Source of the DNA: an uncultured Filifactor sp.
Lineage (GTDB): Bacteria; Bacillota; Clostridia; Peptostreptococcales; Filifactoraceae
DNA: 7,213 nucleotides
NCBI GenBank assembly: GCA_947254385.1
Contig: CAMYCP010000062.1
Coordinates: 1 to 7,213, forward strand
Direction of reading: 5' to 3'
Shown: positions 1-6,116 of the stretch, one piece after another
How positions within the stretch are numbered: position 1 is the first letter of the stretch
How the letters are laid out: the number at the start of each line of letters is the position of its first letter
Made by a program: the position numbers and the translations under genes
Notes under the pieces: model-generated
What the model was told of the DNA's origin: nothing
Seen by the model: only the letters and a program-made list of their open reading frames with translations
Database searches by the model: none

Positions 1-29
1 ATACTACAATTTCTTATGCAATTCAGTAT
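1..29 (+). repeat. Dispersed repeat, copy downstream of mnmE
   Basis: 24 of 29 bases match 1543-1571 in the same orientation, with shared blocks ATACT, CAATTTCTTAT and TCAGTAT. The ends form a short inverted repeat (ATACTG with UAGUAT on the minus-strand RNA, using one G-U pair). The element may continue past the window start. Bases 30-69 up to the mnmE stop show no gene or clear terminator. Confidence 0.6.
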
Positions 30-69
30 TAGAAGTATTTTTAATCAAAATTTTTTAAATCCATAAGTT

Positions 70-1434
70 TTACTTACCTACACAGAAATTTTGAAAAACC
101 GCATCCAATATGTCATCGTTTATTATATTTCCTGTTATTTCTCCCAATGCGTCATAAGAAATTTTAAAATCATTTTCCAATATATCGACCGGTATTTTAT
201 TTTGTATTGCAGATTTTGCATCTTCCGCACTTTTTATGGCGCGCATAAGTGCGTCTTTTTGGCGTATATTTGTAAGCAACGCTCTTTGATCGCGGATTAT
301 TTCGCCGACGTTTATCTCTTCGGTTATAAGTTGTTTGAGTTTTTCTATTCCCTCACCTGATTTTATAGAAATTTTTACGATTTTGTCGTTATTTTCGGTT
401 TTTATATCATCAAGTGTAATTTTTTGAGGCAGGTCACATTTATTAAGCAGGATTATTCTGTATTTATCACGTGAATTTTCAAGTATTTTTAAATCATCAT
501 CGGTCAAAGCGGAGGAGCCGTCAAGCATAAGCAGCACCAAATCCGCCTCACGCATAACTTTTTCGGAGCGTTCAACTCCGATTTTTTCAACTTTGTCTTC
601 GGTATCACGTATGCCTGCCGTGTCGATTATATTGAGAAGTACTCCGCCTAAAGTTACATATTCTTCTATCGTGTCTCTGGTCGTACCTTCAATATCCGTA
701 ACTATTGCACGTTCTTCATTTAGGAGAAGATTTAAAAGTGAAGATTTACCGACGTTGGGTCTACCTGCTATTACGGTTTTTATACCGTCTTTTATTATTT
801 TTCCGGAATTGAATGTTTTTAAAAGTGCGTTCATTTTTTCCAAATGTGAATTTATTTCAGTTTGCAGGTATTCATATGTTATGTCGGGTGTATCTTCTTC
901 CGGAAAGTCTATTGCTGCAGTTAATGCGGCTATGTTTTTTAACAGTGCGTCGGTTATTTTTTTCACTTCTTTTGAGAGTTTGCCTGAAAGTTGTGTTTCT
1001 GCGACATATAAAGCCTCTTCGGTTTTGGCATTTATTATGTCCATGACCGCCTCAGCTTGAGAAAGGTCGATTCTGCCGTTTAAAAACGCTCTTTCGGTAA
1101 ATTCTCCGGCGTTTGCAAGACGTGCACCGTTTTCAAGTACTGTCTCAAGTATTTTGCGTGTGACGACAGCTCCCCCGTGACAGTTTATTTCTACAATATC
1201 TTCCCTGGTGTAAGTGTTCGGCGCTTTCATACGGCTTACCAACACTTCATCTAAATTTTTGTTGTTCGATATTATGTGTCCGTATACCAATTGTTTGTCC
1301 GTAAAAGTTCCATTTTTGGTTACGAAAATTTTATTCAAAATTTCAAAAGCTCTGTCTCCGCTCATTCTTACTATTGAAATTGCTCCTGCTCCCGCAGGTG
1401 TGGAGACGGCGGCTATAGTATCCGAAAAAAACAT
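70..1434 (-). CDS. mnmE: tRNA uridine-5-carboxymethylaminomethyl(34) synthesis GTPase MnmE (TrmE)
   Basis: MnmE is a cytoplasmic GTPase that works with MnmG to build the aminomethyl-type modification on wobble U34 of certain tRNAs. From the start chosen here it is 454 aa, the usual family length. In order it shows the N-terminal formyl-THF-binding fold opening FFSDTIAAVSTPAGAGAI, the conserved GEFTERAFLNGRIDL stretch (residues 110-124), and a G domain with P-loop GRPNVGKS (224-231), GTTRDT switch I (250-255), DTAG (271-274) and NKCD (331-334). It ends in the catalytic C-terminal motif CVGK (Cys451), the expected C-(I/L/V)-G-K. The frame is open upstream to 1587, but those 51 extra residues have no MnmE character and lie in repeat sequence. 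The ATG at 1432-1434 has GGAG five bases upstream and matches the family start. The usual partner mnmG is not seen; it could lie beyond position 1. The usual upstream neighbours jag/yidC are replaced by a peptidase gene. Confidence 0.97.
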   Translation of the reverse strand: MFFSDTIAAVSTPAGAGAISIVRMSGDRAFEILNKIFVTKNGTFTDKQLVYGHIISNNKNLDEVLVSRMKAPNTYTREDIVEINCHGGAVVTRKILETVLENGARLANAGEFTERAFLNGRIDLSQAEAVMDIINAKTEEALYVAETQLSGKLSKEVKKITDALLKNIAALTAAIDFPEEDTPDITYEYLQTEINSHLEKMNALLKTFNSGKIIKDGIKTVIAGRPNVGKSSLLNLLLNEERAIVTDIEGTTRDTIEEYVTLGGVLLNIIDTAGIRDTEDKVEKIGVERSEKVMREADLVLLMLDGSSALTDDDLKILENSRDKYRIILLNKCDLPQKITLDDIKTENNDKIVKISIKSGEGIEKLKQLITEEINVGEIIRDQRALLTNIRQKDALMRAIKSAEDAKSAIQNKIPVDILENDFKISYDALGEITGNIINDDILDAVFQNFCVGK

Positions 1435-1542
1435 ATATGCTCCAAATTTATTTTTTAATTGTGGAAATTTCAAATACTGATTTGCTTTTAAAAATGTAGT
1501 ATACAATTTTAAGCAGAATTTATCATAAAGTTGTATTGAAAG

Positions 1543-1571
1543 AATACTGCAATTTCTTATAAAGCTCAGTA
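1543..1571 (+). repeat. Dispersed repeat, copy upstream of mnmE
   Basis: Direct copy of bases 1-29 (24/29 identical). Its ends ATACTG and CAGTAT pair perfectly. A second, looser version of the same pattern precedes it at about 1501-1537 (ATACAA...TTGTAT ends), sharing a GCA(G)AATTT...ATAAAG core, as if the unit had been duplicated in tandem. Confidence 0.6.
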
Positions 1572-1580
1572 TAAAAACTG

Positions 1581-1606
1581 TTTTCAAAAAATAAAATATT
1601 GATTTT
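1581..1606 (+). repeat. 26-base repeat, left copy of an inverted pair
   Basis: Starts TTTTCAAAAAATAAAA and ends ATTGATTTT. Its exact reverse complement is at 7032-7057. It directly follows the hairpin copy at 1543-1571, so it is probably part of the same repeat unit. Confidence 0.75.
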
Positions 1607-1668
1607 ACAACATATCAAATTTTATTTTTTTAATTTTTAAGTATTTCATATGATAAGATTTGAAAAAT

Positions 1669-3570
1669 TTAATTTGTATATTTTGCAAACCAACGTGTTA
1701 TTTCTTCAATTCTTCTAAGTCTTGCGGACGGTGTACCTGTGTTGTAGAGATTGTGGTCTTCTCCTCGTATCATTAAAAGTCTTGCAGGTACATCATGGTA
1801 TTTAAGTGCGGTAAACATACCTATTCCCTGTCCCATGGTTACCCTATAGTCTGAAGTGCCGACTATGAATAATGTAGGTGTTTTAACATTATCGGCGTTT
1901 TTAAGGGGCGAGTCGTTCCACAATTTTTCAAAATTGCTCCAAGGAGTTGCGCCGAACTGATCTTCAATGTAATAAAATCCGGATTGTGACATTATGAATT
2001 TGGTTATCCAGTCTGAAATTCCACTGTCCGATACCGCCGCACAAAATTTGTCACTTCGGGTAATTATGGTATTTACCATGTAACCGCCGTAGGAATAGCC
2101 GATAAGGCATAAGCGTTTTTTATCAATTTGCGGAATTTTTTCCATGACATAATCGGTAAATCCCATAAATTGATTGTAATCGTCCACGCCGTATTTTCCG
2201 CGAGTGTCGGCAAATTTATTGCCTTTGCCGTCACTTCCTACGGGGTTACAATACATTACCACATAGCCGGAATTTGCCCAGTATTGCATTTCATGATAAA
2301 ACACGTCGTTATATATGTCCTTCGGGCCGCCGTGTATCGTTAGTATTGCGGGATAGGTTGAAATTTCATCGAAATCCGGCGGTAAAAGTACGTATCCGTC
2401 CACATCGTATCCGTCAACCTTATACGTCATGCGTGTTATATGTGCTATTTCATTTTCAGAGTAAAAATTCGAATTAAAATCCGTGAGTTCAATTTCAGAA
2501 TCGTTTTCGGCAAGATATACTTCTTCCAAAGCGTAATCTCTAAGACCGATAAAGTATATTTTTTTATTTCTAACATCGAACGATTCCACAGAGCCTTTAG
2601 GCAAAGTCATGTCACTTATGTTGCCGTGTTTGTCGATGCGTTTTATCAGACTGTTACGACTTTCGGTAGCTATGAAGTAGAGATATTCGCCTTCGGTTTT
2701 AAAAGTAAAGCCGTTTTTGTACATACAATCCGACATAACCGTATTGCCGGTTGAAATATCAGGATCTGCTATAAGTTTCAAATTTTTGTCTTCTAAGGTA
2801 TAAAAACACGGATTTTCATTAAAACCGTAACGCTTTGCGGAATTTGCAACAATTATAAATTTATCTTCCAGCATTGTCGCATATTGTATTTTCAAAAATT
2901 TATTTTCAAGCAAGGTACGTGTCGTGTCTAAGCCGGGTTCATAAATATATAGCCCCTGTTCGCTCGTCATTTTGTCTTTATAGTTTAATCCGGTAAAGAT
3001 TATACCTTTTGCCGTGATTTCAAAAAAACTCACGTTCATCATGTCGGGGCTTATAAGTTTCAGTTCCTTGGAATTTTTATCGTAGATATAGAGGCGGGTA
3101 CGCTTTTTGGAAATAAACCCTGAATTGTTGTCCCAAAACGGAATTTCGTCTATGATTTCATATTTGTCATTTTGTTTAAAGTCTTTAGGGTCCGACACGT
3201 CGTCGCCGATAAGCAACACGATTTTATTTAAATCGAGAATTTTAAACGCTTTTACATTTTTGCTCAAGACGAAACTTTCGCATATTTCATTATTTTGTAC
3301 ATTAAAATTTAAAAAATGTGTCTTGCCGTCTCTAAAACTTGTTTTTAAAAGTAACGTGTCTTTATCAAGCCATTCTTCCGCAGTTATGTCAAAATCAGTG
3401 TCTATGTGTTTACGTGTTTTTTTGTCGAGGTTAAGTATGTAAAATTTACTTTTGTAGCAATCGCTTTCCAAGTCGGCAACGTGTGAGATTACTGTCGCAA
3501 ATTCATTCGTATCCGATACTTTTAAGGACGACAAAAATTTGTATTTACTGAAACCGTCAATTTTAACCAT
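1669..3570 (-). CDS. S9 family serine peptidase (prolyl oligopeptidase / acylaminoacyl-peptidase type)
   Basis: Predicted cytoplasmic serine peptidase of clan SC, family S9, which cleaves short peptides; the exact specificity (acylaminoacyl, dipeptidyl or prolyl) cannot be read from the sequence. Numbered from the ATG chosen here (633 aa), roughly residues 1-375 are beta-rich and would form the propeller that screens substrates. Residues from about 385 on form the alpha/beta hydrolase domain. That domain has HGGP (413-416) for the oxyanion hole, nucleophile Ser493 in GYSYGGY, Asp574 in GTSDYR and His606 in GEDHN, so the triad is complete. No signal peptide or membrane segment is visible. The frame can be extended to a TTG at 3582, but that TTG lies just before the Shine-Dalgarno GGAGGG (3575-3580). 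The ATG at 3568-3570 sits four bases past it and is the best start; the ATG at 3571-3573 is too close. The gene has its own likely promoter overlapped by an inverted repeat. Confidence 0.93.
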   Translation of the reverse strand: MVKIDGFSKYKFLSSLKVSDTNEFATVISHVADLESDCYKSKFYILNLDKKTRKHIDTDFDITAEEWLDKDTLLLKTSFRDGKTHFLNFNVQNNEICESFVLSKNVKAFKILDLNKIVLLIGDDVSDPKDFKQNDKYEIIDEIPFWDNNSGFISKKRTRLYIYDKNSKELKLISPDMMNVSFFEITAKGIIFTGLNYKDKMTSEQGLYIYEPGLDTTRTLLENKFLKIQYATMLEDKFIIVANSAKRYGFNENPCFYTLEDKNLKLIADPDISTGNTVMSDCMYKNGFTFKTEGEYLYFIATESRNSLIKRIDKHGNISDMTLPKGSVESFDVRNKKIYFIGLRDYALEEVYLAENDSEIELTDFNSNFYSENEIAHITRMTYKVDGYDVDGYVLLPPDFDEISTYPAILTIHGGPKDIYNDVFYHEMQYWANSGYVVMYCNPVGSDGKGNKFADTRGKYGVDDYNQFMGFTDYVMEKIPQIDKKRLCLIGYSYGGYMVNTIITRSDKFCAAVSDSGISDWITKFIMSQSGFYYIEDQFGATPWSNFEKLWNDSPLKNADNVKTPTLFIVGTSDYRVTMGQGIGMFTALKYHDVPARLLMIRGEDHNLYNTGTPSARLRRIEEITRWFAKYTN

Positions 3571-3574
3571 CATA

Positions 3575-3580
3575 CCCTCC
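3575..3580 (-). promoter_or_regulatory. Shine-Dalgarno GGAGGG deciding the peptidase start
   Basis: GGAGGG on the minus strand, one base before one ATG and four bases before the next. It rules out the upstream TTG (3580-3582), whose own bases overlap this site, and favours the second ATG of the ATGATG pair (3568-3570). Confidence 0.75.
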
Positions 3581-3620
3581 AAATTATGTATTATTTTTAT
3601 GAAAATATAGTTTTTTGCAT

Positions 3621-3652
3621 AATTAAAAACTATAGTCCTATAGTTTTTAATT
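3621..3652. promoter_or_regulatory. Perfect inverted repeat, likely operator of the S9 peptidase gene
   Basis: Two 15-base arms, AATTAAAAACTATAG (3621-3635) and its exact reverse complement (3638-3652), separated by only TC. Two further pairs outside (C3618/G3655 and A3619/T3654) extend the symmetry past one mismatch. A partial extra half-site, ATATAGTTTTTT, lies at 3605-3616. The two-base centre is too short for an unstrained RNA loop, the stem is nearly all A/T and no run of T follows, so a dimeric repressor site fits better than a terminator. It covers the -10 region of the candidate promoter. No regulator gene is in the window, so the binding protein is unknown. Confidence 0.6.
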
Positions 3653-3665
3653 GTGATTATTTCAA
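3637..3665 (-). promoter_or_regulatory. Candidate sigma-A promoter for the S9 peptidase gene
   Basis: On the minus strand TTGAAA (3660-3665) lies 17 bases from TATAGG (3637-3642). The -35 matches the consensus at five of six positions, the spacing is ideal and the -10 is four of six. A shifted -10, TATAGT (3629-3634), is possible but would have a poorer -35. Either choice falls within the inverted repeat. The implied leader is about 60 bases. Confidence 0.4.
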
Positions 3666-3767
3666 ATTGTAATGAGTTTGTTGATTCTCTTTATTTATTA
3701 AATAATTATTTTAACATTATTTATATCGTTTGTCATCAATCCGTTTATTTCATCAACACGCTAAAAA

Positions 3768-4502
3768 TTATTGTATATCCATAAGAGTTGCCTGTTCGGG
3801 TTCGGTTATATATACCGTGTCTTTGCGTTCTATTACTATTCTGGCTTTAAGTTTGAGATTGCTGTCGGCTTTAATCGCATCTATAAGCTCTCTGGACGGA
3901 TTCATGGCTATGGGATGACCCACTTTTTTCATCATCGAGATATCCCCATTGGTATCTCCGTAAGCGTAGCTTGAGGCTAAATCAAGATCATACTTTTCAC
4001 TGAATTTATCCACCGCTTGATTTTTACTTTTTGAGTCCCACATGGGTTTTATGTTTCCTGTGAATTTTTCTTCATCATAAATATACTTACTGCCCTCATA
4101 ATCGTCGGCATCGTAAATTTCAGCCATTCTTTTCACCAAAAAATCGGGACTCCCGGAGATGAATATTACCTTGTGATCCATTTCTTTATGTCTGTTTATC
4201 ATGGAACGGGTAAATTTATAGACTCTGCCCGCCTTGCGTCTTATCATTCGGCTGGCGGCAAACTCCGCATCGGATCGGCTGATTTTCTTTAAGGTTAAAA
4301 CGTAAGATTCACAAATAAGTTCGAGGTATTTTTCATAATCTATCTGTCTTTTGTACCAATCTCTCAAGAGTTTTTCAATCTCGGCGTATTTTATAGGGTC
4401 GTCCACTATCTTAAGATCCATTATGGTCTTAAAATGCTCGACCATAAGGCAATCTCTGTATATAGTGCCGTCTATGTCAAAAAAAGCGGCTTGTTTTTGC
4501 AT
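3768..4502 (-). CDS. HAD-superfamily IB phosphatase (SerB-like)
   Basis: A 244-aa cytoplasmic Mg2+-dependent phosphatase of the haloacid dehalogenase superfamily, subfamily IB. Motif I is FFDIDGT, with Asp9 as the nucleophile and Asp11 as the acid/base. An alpha-helical cap of about 85 residues follows. Motif II is FISGSPD (Ser116), the motif III lysine is probably Lys160 in SKSKNQAV, and motif IV is YGDTNGD (182-187) with Asp183 and Asp187 for metal binding. All catalytic residues are present. Subfamily IB includes phosphoserine phosphatase and phospholipid-type phosphatases (CicA-like); the substrate here cannot be decided, and no serine-biosynthesis gene is nearby. The ATG is preceded by AGGAGG four bases away. 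The first base of that site is shared with the TAG stop codon of the upstream ClC gene, so the two are almost certainly co-transcribed and probably translationally coupled. Confidence 0.9.
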   Translation of the reverse strand: MQKQAAFFDIDGTIYRDCLMVEHFKTIMDLKIVDDPIKYAEIEKLLRDWYKRQIDYEKYLELICESYVLTLKKISRSDAEFAASRMIRRKAGRVYKFTRSMINRHKEMDHKVIFISGSPDFLVKRMAEIYDADDYEGSKYIYDEEKFTGNIKPMWDSKSKNQAVDKFSEKYDLDLASSYAYGDTNGDISMMKKVGHPIAMNPSRELIDAIKADSNLKLKARIVIERKDTVYITEPEQATLMDIQ

Positions 4503-4506
4503 ATTT

Positions 4507-4512
4507 CCTCCT
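4507..4512 (-). promoter_or_regulatory. Shine-Dalgarno AGGAGG of the HAD gene overlapping the ClC stop codon
   Basis: The minus strand reads TAGGAGG at 4507-4513: the TAG (4511-4513) ends the ClC frame while AGGAGG recruits ribosomes to the ATG at 4500-4502. Translation of the ClC C-terminal part would therefore deliver ribosomes directly to the HAD start. Confidence 0.75.
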
Positions 4513-4975
4513 ACGAATTCATGAAAAAGCGTTCGGTTTCAGCAAAATATTTTTTGTCGCAAAGTACGGTTACAAAATCCATGGGCTTGATAAGCGTTTC
4601 TCCGTGCGGGATAAATTCATCTTCGCCACGCTTTAAAGATACCGGCAGACAGTTTTCCGGCAAATTGATACCTGAAACTTTTTTATTTACGAGAGTTGAG
4701 GATGCAAAAATTCTGTGTGTGAAAATTACTTTTTCTTCCTCCGCATCGGTATCTTCGGTTACTTTCGTGTGTAACATTCTTTCAAGAAGTGAATCATAAA
4801 TCGGCTTGAAACCCAAACTTTCGGCTACTTCATACGAAACTGCCGTCACCAGACAAAAACTCAGCATATATGAAAATGATCCCACCATTTCCGTTACCAA
4901 CATTATGGAAAGTATCGGCGAACGTACAACGGCGGTGAGTATTCCCGCCATTGCGAGAATTATAAAGGTATTCAT
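4511..4975 (-). CDS. ClC transporter, C-terminal piece with TrkA-C domain
   Basis: 154 codons from an ATG at 4973-4975, in the same frame as the core piece and separated from its TAA by 39 bases of uninterrupted frame (SIAFKLNIISQEY). Residues 1-50 carry the last transmembrane helices (ILAMAGILTAVVRSPILSIM, TEMVGSF). PIYDSLLERML follows, with the conserved anion-coordinating tyrosine. Residues from about 80 to the end resemble a TrkA-C/RCK_C regulatory domain (VSGINLPENCLPVSLKRG, FIPHGETLIKPMDFVTVL), a ligand-sensing module. AGGA stands five bases before the ATG, so separate translation by reinitiation is possible. The stop overlaps the ribosome binding site of the HAD gene. Confidence 0.75.
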   Translation of the reverse strand: MNTFIILAMAGILTAVVRSPILSIMLVTEMVGSFSYMLSFCLVTAVSYEVAESLGFKPIYDSLLERMLHTKVTEDTDAEEEKVIFTHRIFASSTLVNKKVSGINLPENCLPVSLKRGEDEFIPHGETLIKPMDFVTVLCDKKYFAETERFFMNS

Positions 4976-5014
4976 GTATTCCTGAGAAATTATGTTAAGT
5001 TTAAAAGCTATACT

Positions 5015-5827
5015 TTAATAAAGTGCGCCGCTTAAAGCTCCAAGTACCAATACCGGTAAAAAAATTCCGCCTTGTGTACCACTACCGTAACTTATAGCGG
5101 TAAACAGGAGTTTTAAGGTTATTAAAATATAAAGCGTCCATATGGTTATCGGATTTTTACATATTTCTTCAACCAAAGAGTGACCGCCGCCTAAAACCGA
5201 ATAAAATTCATAACCTATAAACACCGACAAAATAAACGGAATTATAATCTTTATCTCCTTAGGCAGTTTTATAAGTTTAAAAAAATCCTGAGCCTTGAGT
5301 ATTGAATAATTGAAAATTACACCCAATATAGAAGTTAAGATACCTAAAAGTATTATGTGCCAATAATCCTGTAACGGCAAGTGATTTTCTAAAGTTATAA
5401 AATAAAATGAAGGGTTTAAACCGAACACATTTTTGTATATGAAATCTGCAACAATGGATGCAATAATACACGGAAGCAACACGAGGGGGGAAAAATTTTT
5501 GTGCATTTCTTCCAGAGTAAAAATCGTACCCGAAAACGGCGCATTAAAAGGCGCCGCCAAACCTGCACTCGCTCCGGTGGTTATCATAAAACGCTGTTCA
5601 TTTATATCCTTTTTCATTATTTTCGCCAAAACCTCAGCCGCCGCTCCGCCTATTTGAATGGACGGCCCTTCACGCCCCAAAGACAGTCCCGATAAATTAC
5701 CCAATCCTCCGCCTATAAACTTTGAAATCATCACACGTACCGGGTTCATATTCATTACGCCCAAAAGTTCGCCCTCAATTTGAGGGATACCGCTACCTGA
5801 ACTCAAAGGACTCCATTTTAAAAGCAA
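5015..5827 (-). CDS. ClC transporter, core piece
   Basis: A 270-codon stretch from a TTG to the TAA at 5015-5017. The homologous frame continues upstream of the TTG without a stop to the T6A5 tract at about 5890, so this TTG is an artefact of picking a start codon. Counted from it: GSGIP (11-15; chloride-coordinating serine), GREGPSIQIG (51-60; gating Glu53), LEE (Glu106/107, where the internal proton-pathway glutamate lies in antiporters) and GGIFLP (253-258). Gating and internal glutamates both being present suggests a Cl-/H+ exchanger ancestry rather than a channel. The piece ends ...GALSGALY, at the end of helix N. Confidence 0.85.
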   Translation of the reverse strand: MLLKWSPLSSGSGIPQIEGELLGVMNMNPVRVMISKFIGGGLGNLSGLSLGREGPSIQIGGAAAEVLAKIMKKDINEQRFMITTGASAGLAAPFNAPFSGTIFTLEEMHKNFSPLVLLPCIIASIVADFIYKNVFGLNPSFYFITLENHLPLQDYWHIILLGILTSILGVIFNYSILKAQDFFKLIKLPKEIKIIIPFILSVFIGYEFYSVLGGGHSLVEEICKNPITIWTLYILITLKLLFTAISYGSGTQGGIFLPVLVLGALSGALY

Positions 5828-5868
5828 TCCCGCAATGTAACCGAAAAATGCAAAGCACAGTATTATTA

Positions 5869-6048
5869 TTAAAGGATGTAAATTTTTAAAAAATAGAGCC
5901 TCAGATTTGAAAGATATGTAAGCATAAATCTGTACATAACTGCTAATGAACCGGAAATAAGACCTATTAAAACACCGTCTAAAATTAATCTTTTTCTAAG
6001 TGTTTTGAAATTGTCTATTATTTTTTGAGTTTTAGATTCCAAACTCAT
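5869..6048 (-). CDS. ClC transporter, N-terminal piece (59 codons)
   Basis: Reads MSLESKTQKI...LILDGVLIGLISGSLAVMYR and ends ...LYFLKIYIL before a TAA at 5869-5871. The hydrophobic stretch at residues 21-38 matches the first helix of ClC proteins. Homology stops at the T6A5 tract and continues in the -1 frame as NLHPLIIIL. The Shine-Dalgarno-like AAGGGGG (5' end at 6056) is only one base from the ATG at 6046-6048, but seven from a TTG at 6040-6042 (third codon), so the true start may be the TTG. Confidence 0.6.
   Translation of the reverse strand: MSLESKTQKIIDNFKTLRKRLILDGVLIGLISGSLAVMYRFMLTYLSNLRLYFLKIYIL
5883..5893 (-). other. T6A5 slippery tract at the ClC frame change
   Basis: On the minus strand the tract reads TTTTTTAAAAA. 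In the frame of the N-terminal piece the codons are TAT TTT TTA AAA, giving the heptamer U UUU UUA (5887-5893) and, overlapping it, U UUA AAA. Both fit the X XXY YYZ pattern for -1 frameshifting, and a -1 slip enters exactly the frame that encodes the ClC core. The same tract is also a natural site for a one-base replication slip. Confidence 0.6.
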
Positions 6049-6080
6049 TCCCCCTTAAAATTTCTTATATTATTTTATCA
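6049..6080 (-). promoter_or_regulatory. Candidate extended -10 promoter and leader of the ClC-HAD unit
   Basis: After the deoD terminator the minus strand has TGATAAAAT (6072-6080), an extended -10 (TGn plus TAAAAT, five of six matches), about two turns upstream of the ClC ATG. No good -35 is seen. The AAGGGGG ribosome binding site lies at 6050-6056. Confidence 0.35.
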
Positions 6081-6116
6081 TGAAGATTTATTTTTGACTA
6101 CAATCAAAGCAAATGA

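Larger units (their letters stand above)
1435..1668. other. AT-rich, repeat-bearing spacer upstream of mnmE
   Basis: No believable gene. It carries two related hairpin-forming segments (about 1501-1537 and 1543-1571), then the 26-base block repeated in inverted orientation at 7032-7057, then A/T-rich sequence up to the peptidase stop. The mnmE ribosome binding site GGAG is at 1440-1443. TATACT on the minus strand (1497-1502) is a possible -10 without a good -35. Confidence 0.55.
4511..6048 (-). pseudogene. ClC-family chloride/proton transporter with TrkA-C domain, interrupted by a frameshift and a stop
   Basis: Inner-membrane ClC transporter split into three reading-frame pieces. Ignoring the two lesions, it would be about 512 aa, close to the length expected for a ClC core plus a C-terminal TrkA-C (RCK_C) domain, with nothing obvious missing. 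The pieces are: 59 codons with helix A (5869-6048); the core with GSGIP, the gating-glutamate motif GREGP, the internal LEE glutamates and GGIFLP (from the T6A5 tract to 5015); and the last helices with the conserved R-helix tyrosine plus TrkA-C (4511-5014). Lesion one is a -1 frame change at 5883-5893. Lesion two is an in-frame TAA at 5015-5017; the frame is the same on both sides. Conserved motifs are intact, so decay would be recent. Alternatives are phase variation at the T/A tract, ribosomal frameshifting plus reinitiation, or assembly error. Two independent lesions make pseudogene the simplest reading. Confidence 0.85.

Noticed and set aside
593..1060. 155-codon plus-strand open frame inside mnmE
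   Set aside because: Antisense to strongly conserved MnmE G-domain sequence; no ribosome binding site or family resemblance. The same applies to the other plus-strand frames opposite the peptidase, HAD, ClC and deoD genes.
1435..1587. 51-codon N-terminal extension of mnmE
   Set aside because: No MnmE homology, lies over repeat sequence, and a well-placed GGAG precedes the internal ATG at 1432-1434 that matches the family start.
1615..1663. 11-base AT-rich inverted repeat (TCAAATTTTAT with ATAAGATTTGA) after the peptidase stop, considered as a terminator
   Set aside because: Loop of 27 bases, almost no G-C pairs, a mismatch on the minus-strand RNA and no clean T run after it; not convincing.
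3583..3767. Spacer considered as a riboswitch or small RNA gene
   Set aside because: Apart from the DNA palindrome and promoter there is no GC-containing folded core, conserved riboswitch motif or terminator.
5277..5471. 64-codon minus-strand frame within the ClC core
   Set aside because: Overlaps the ClC core in a different frame, and the ClC frame has clear motif support.
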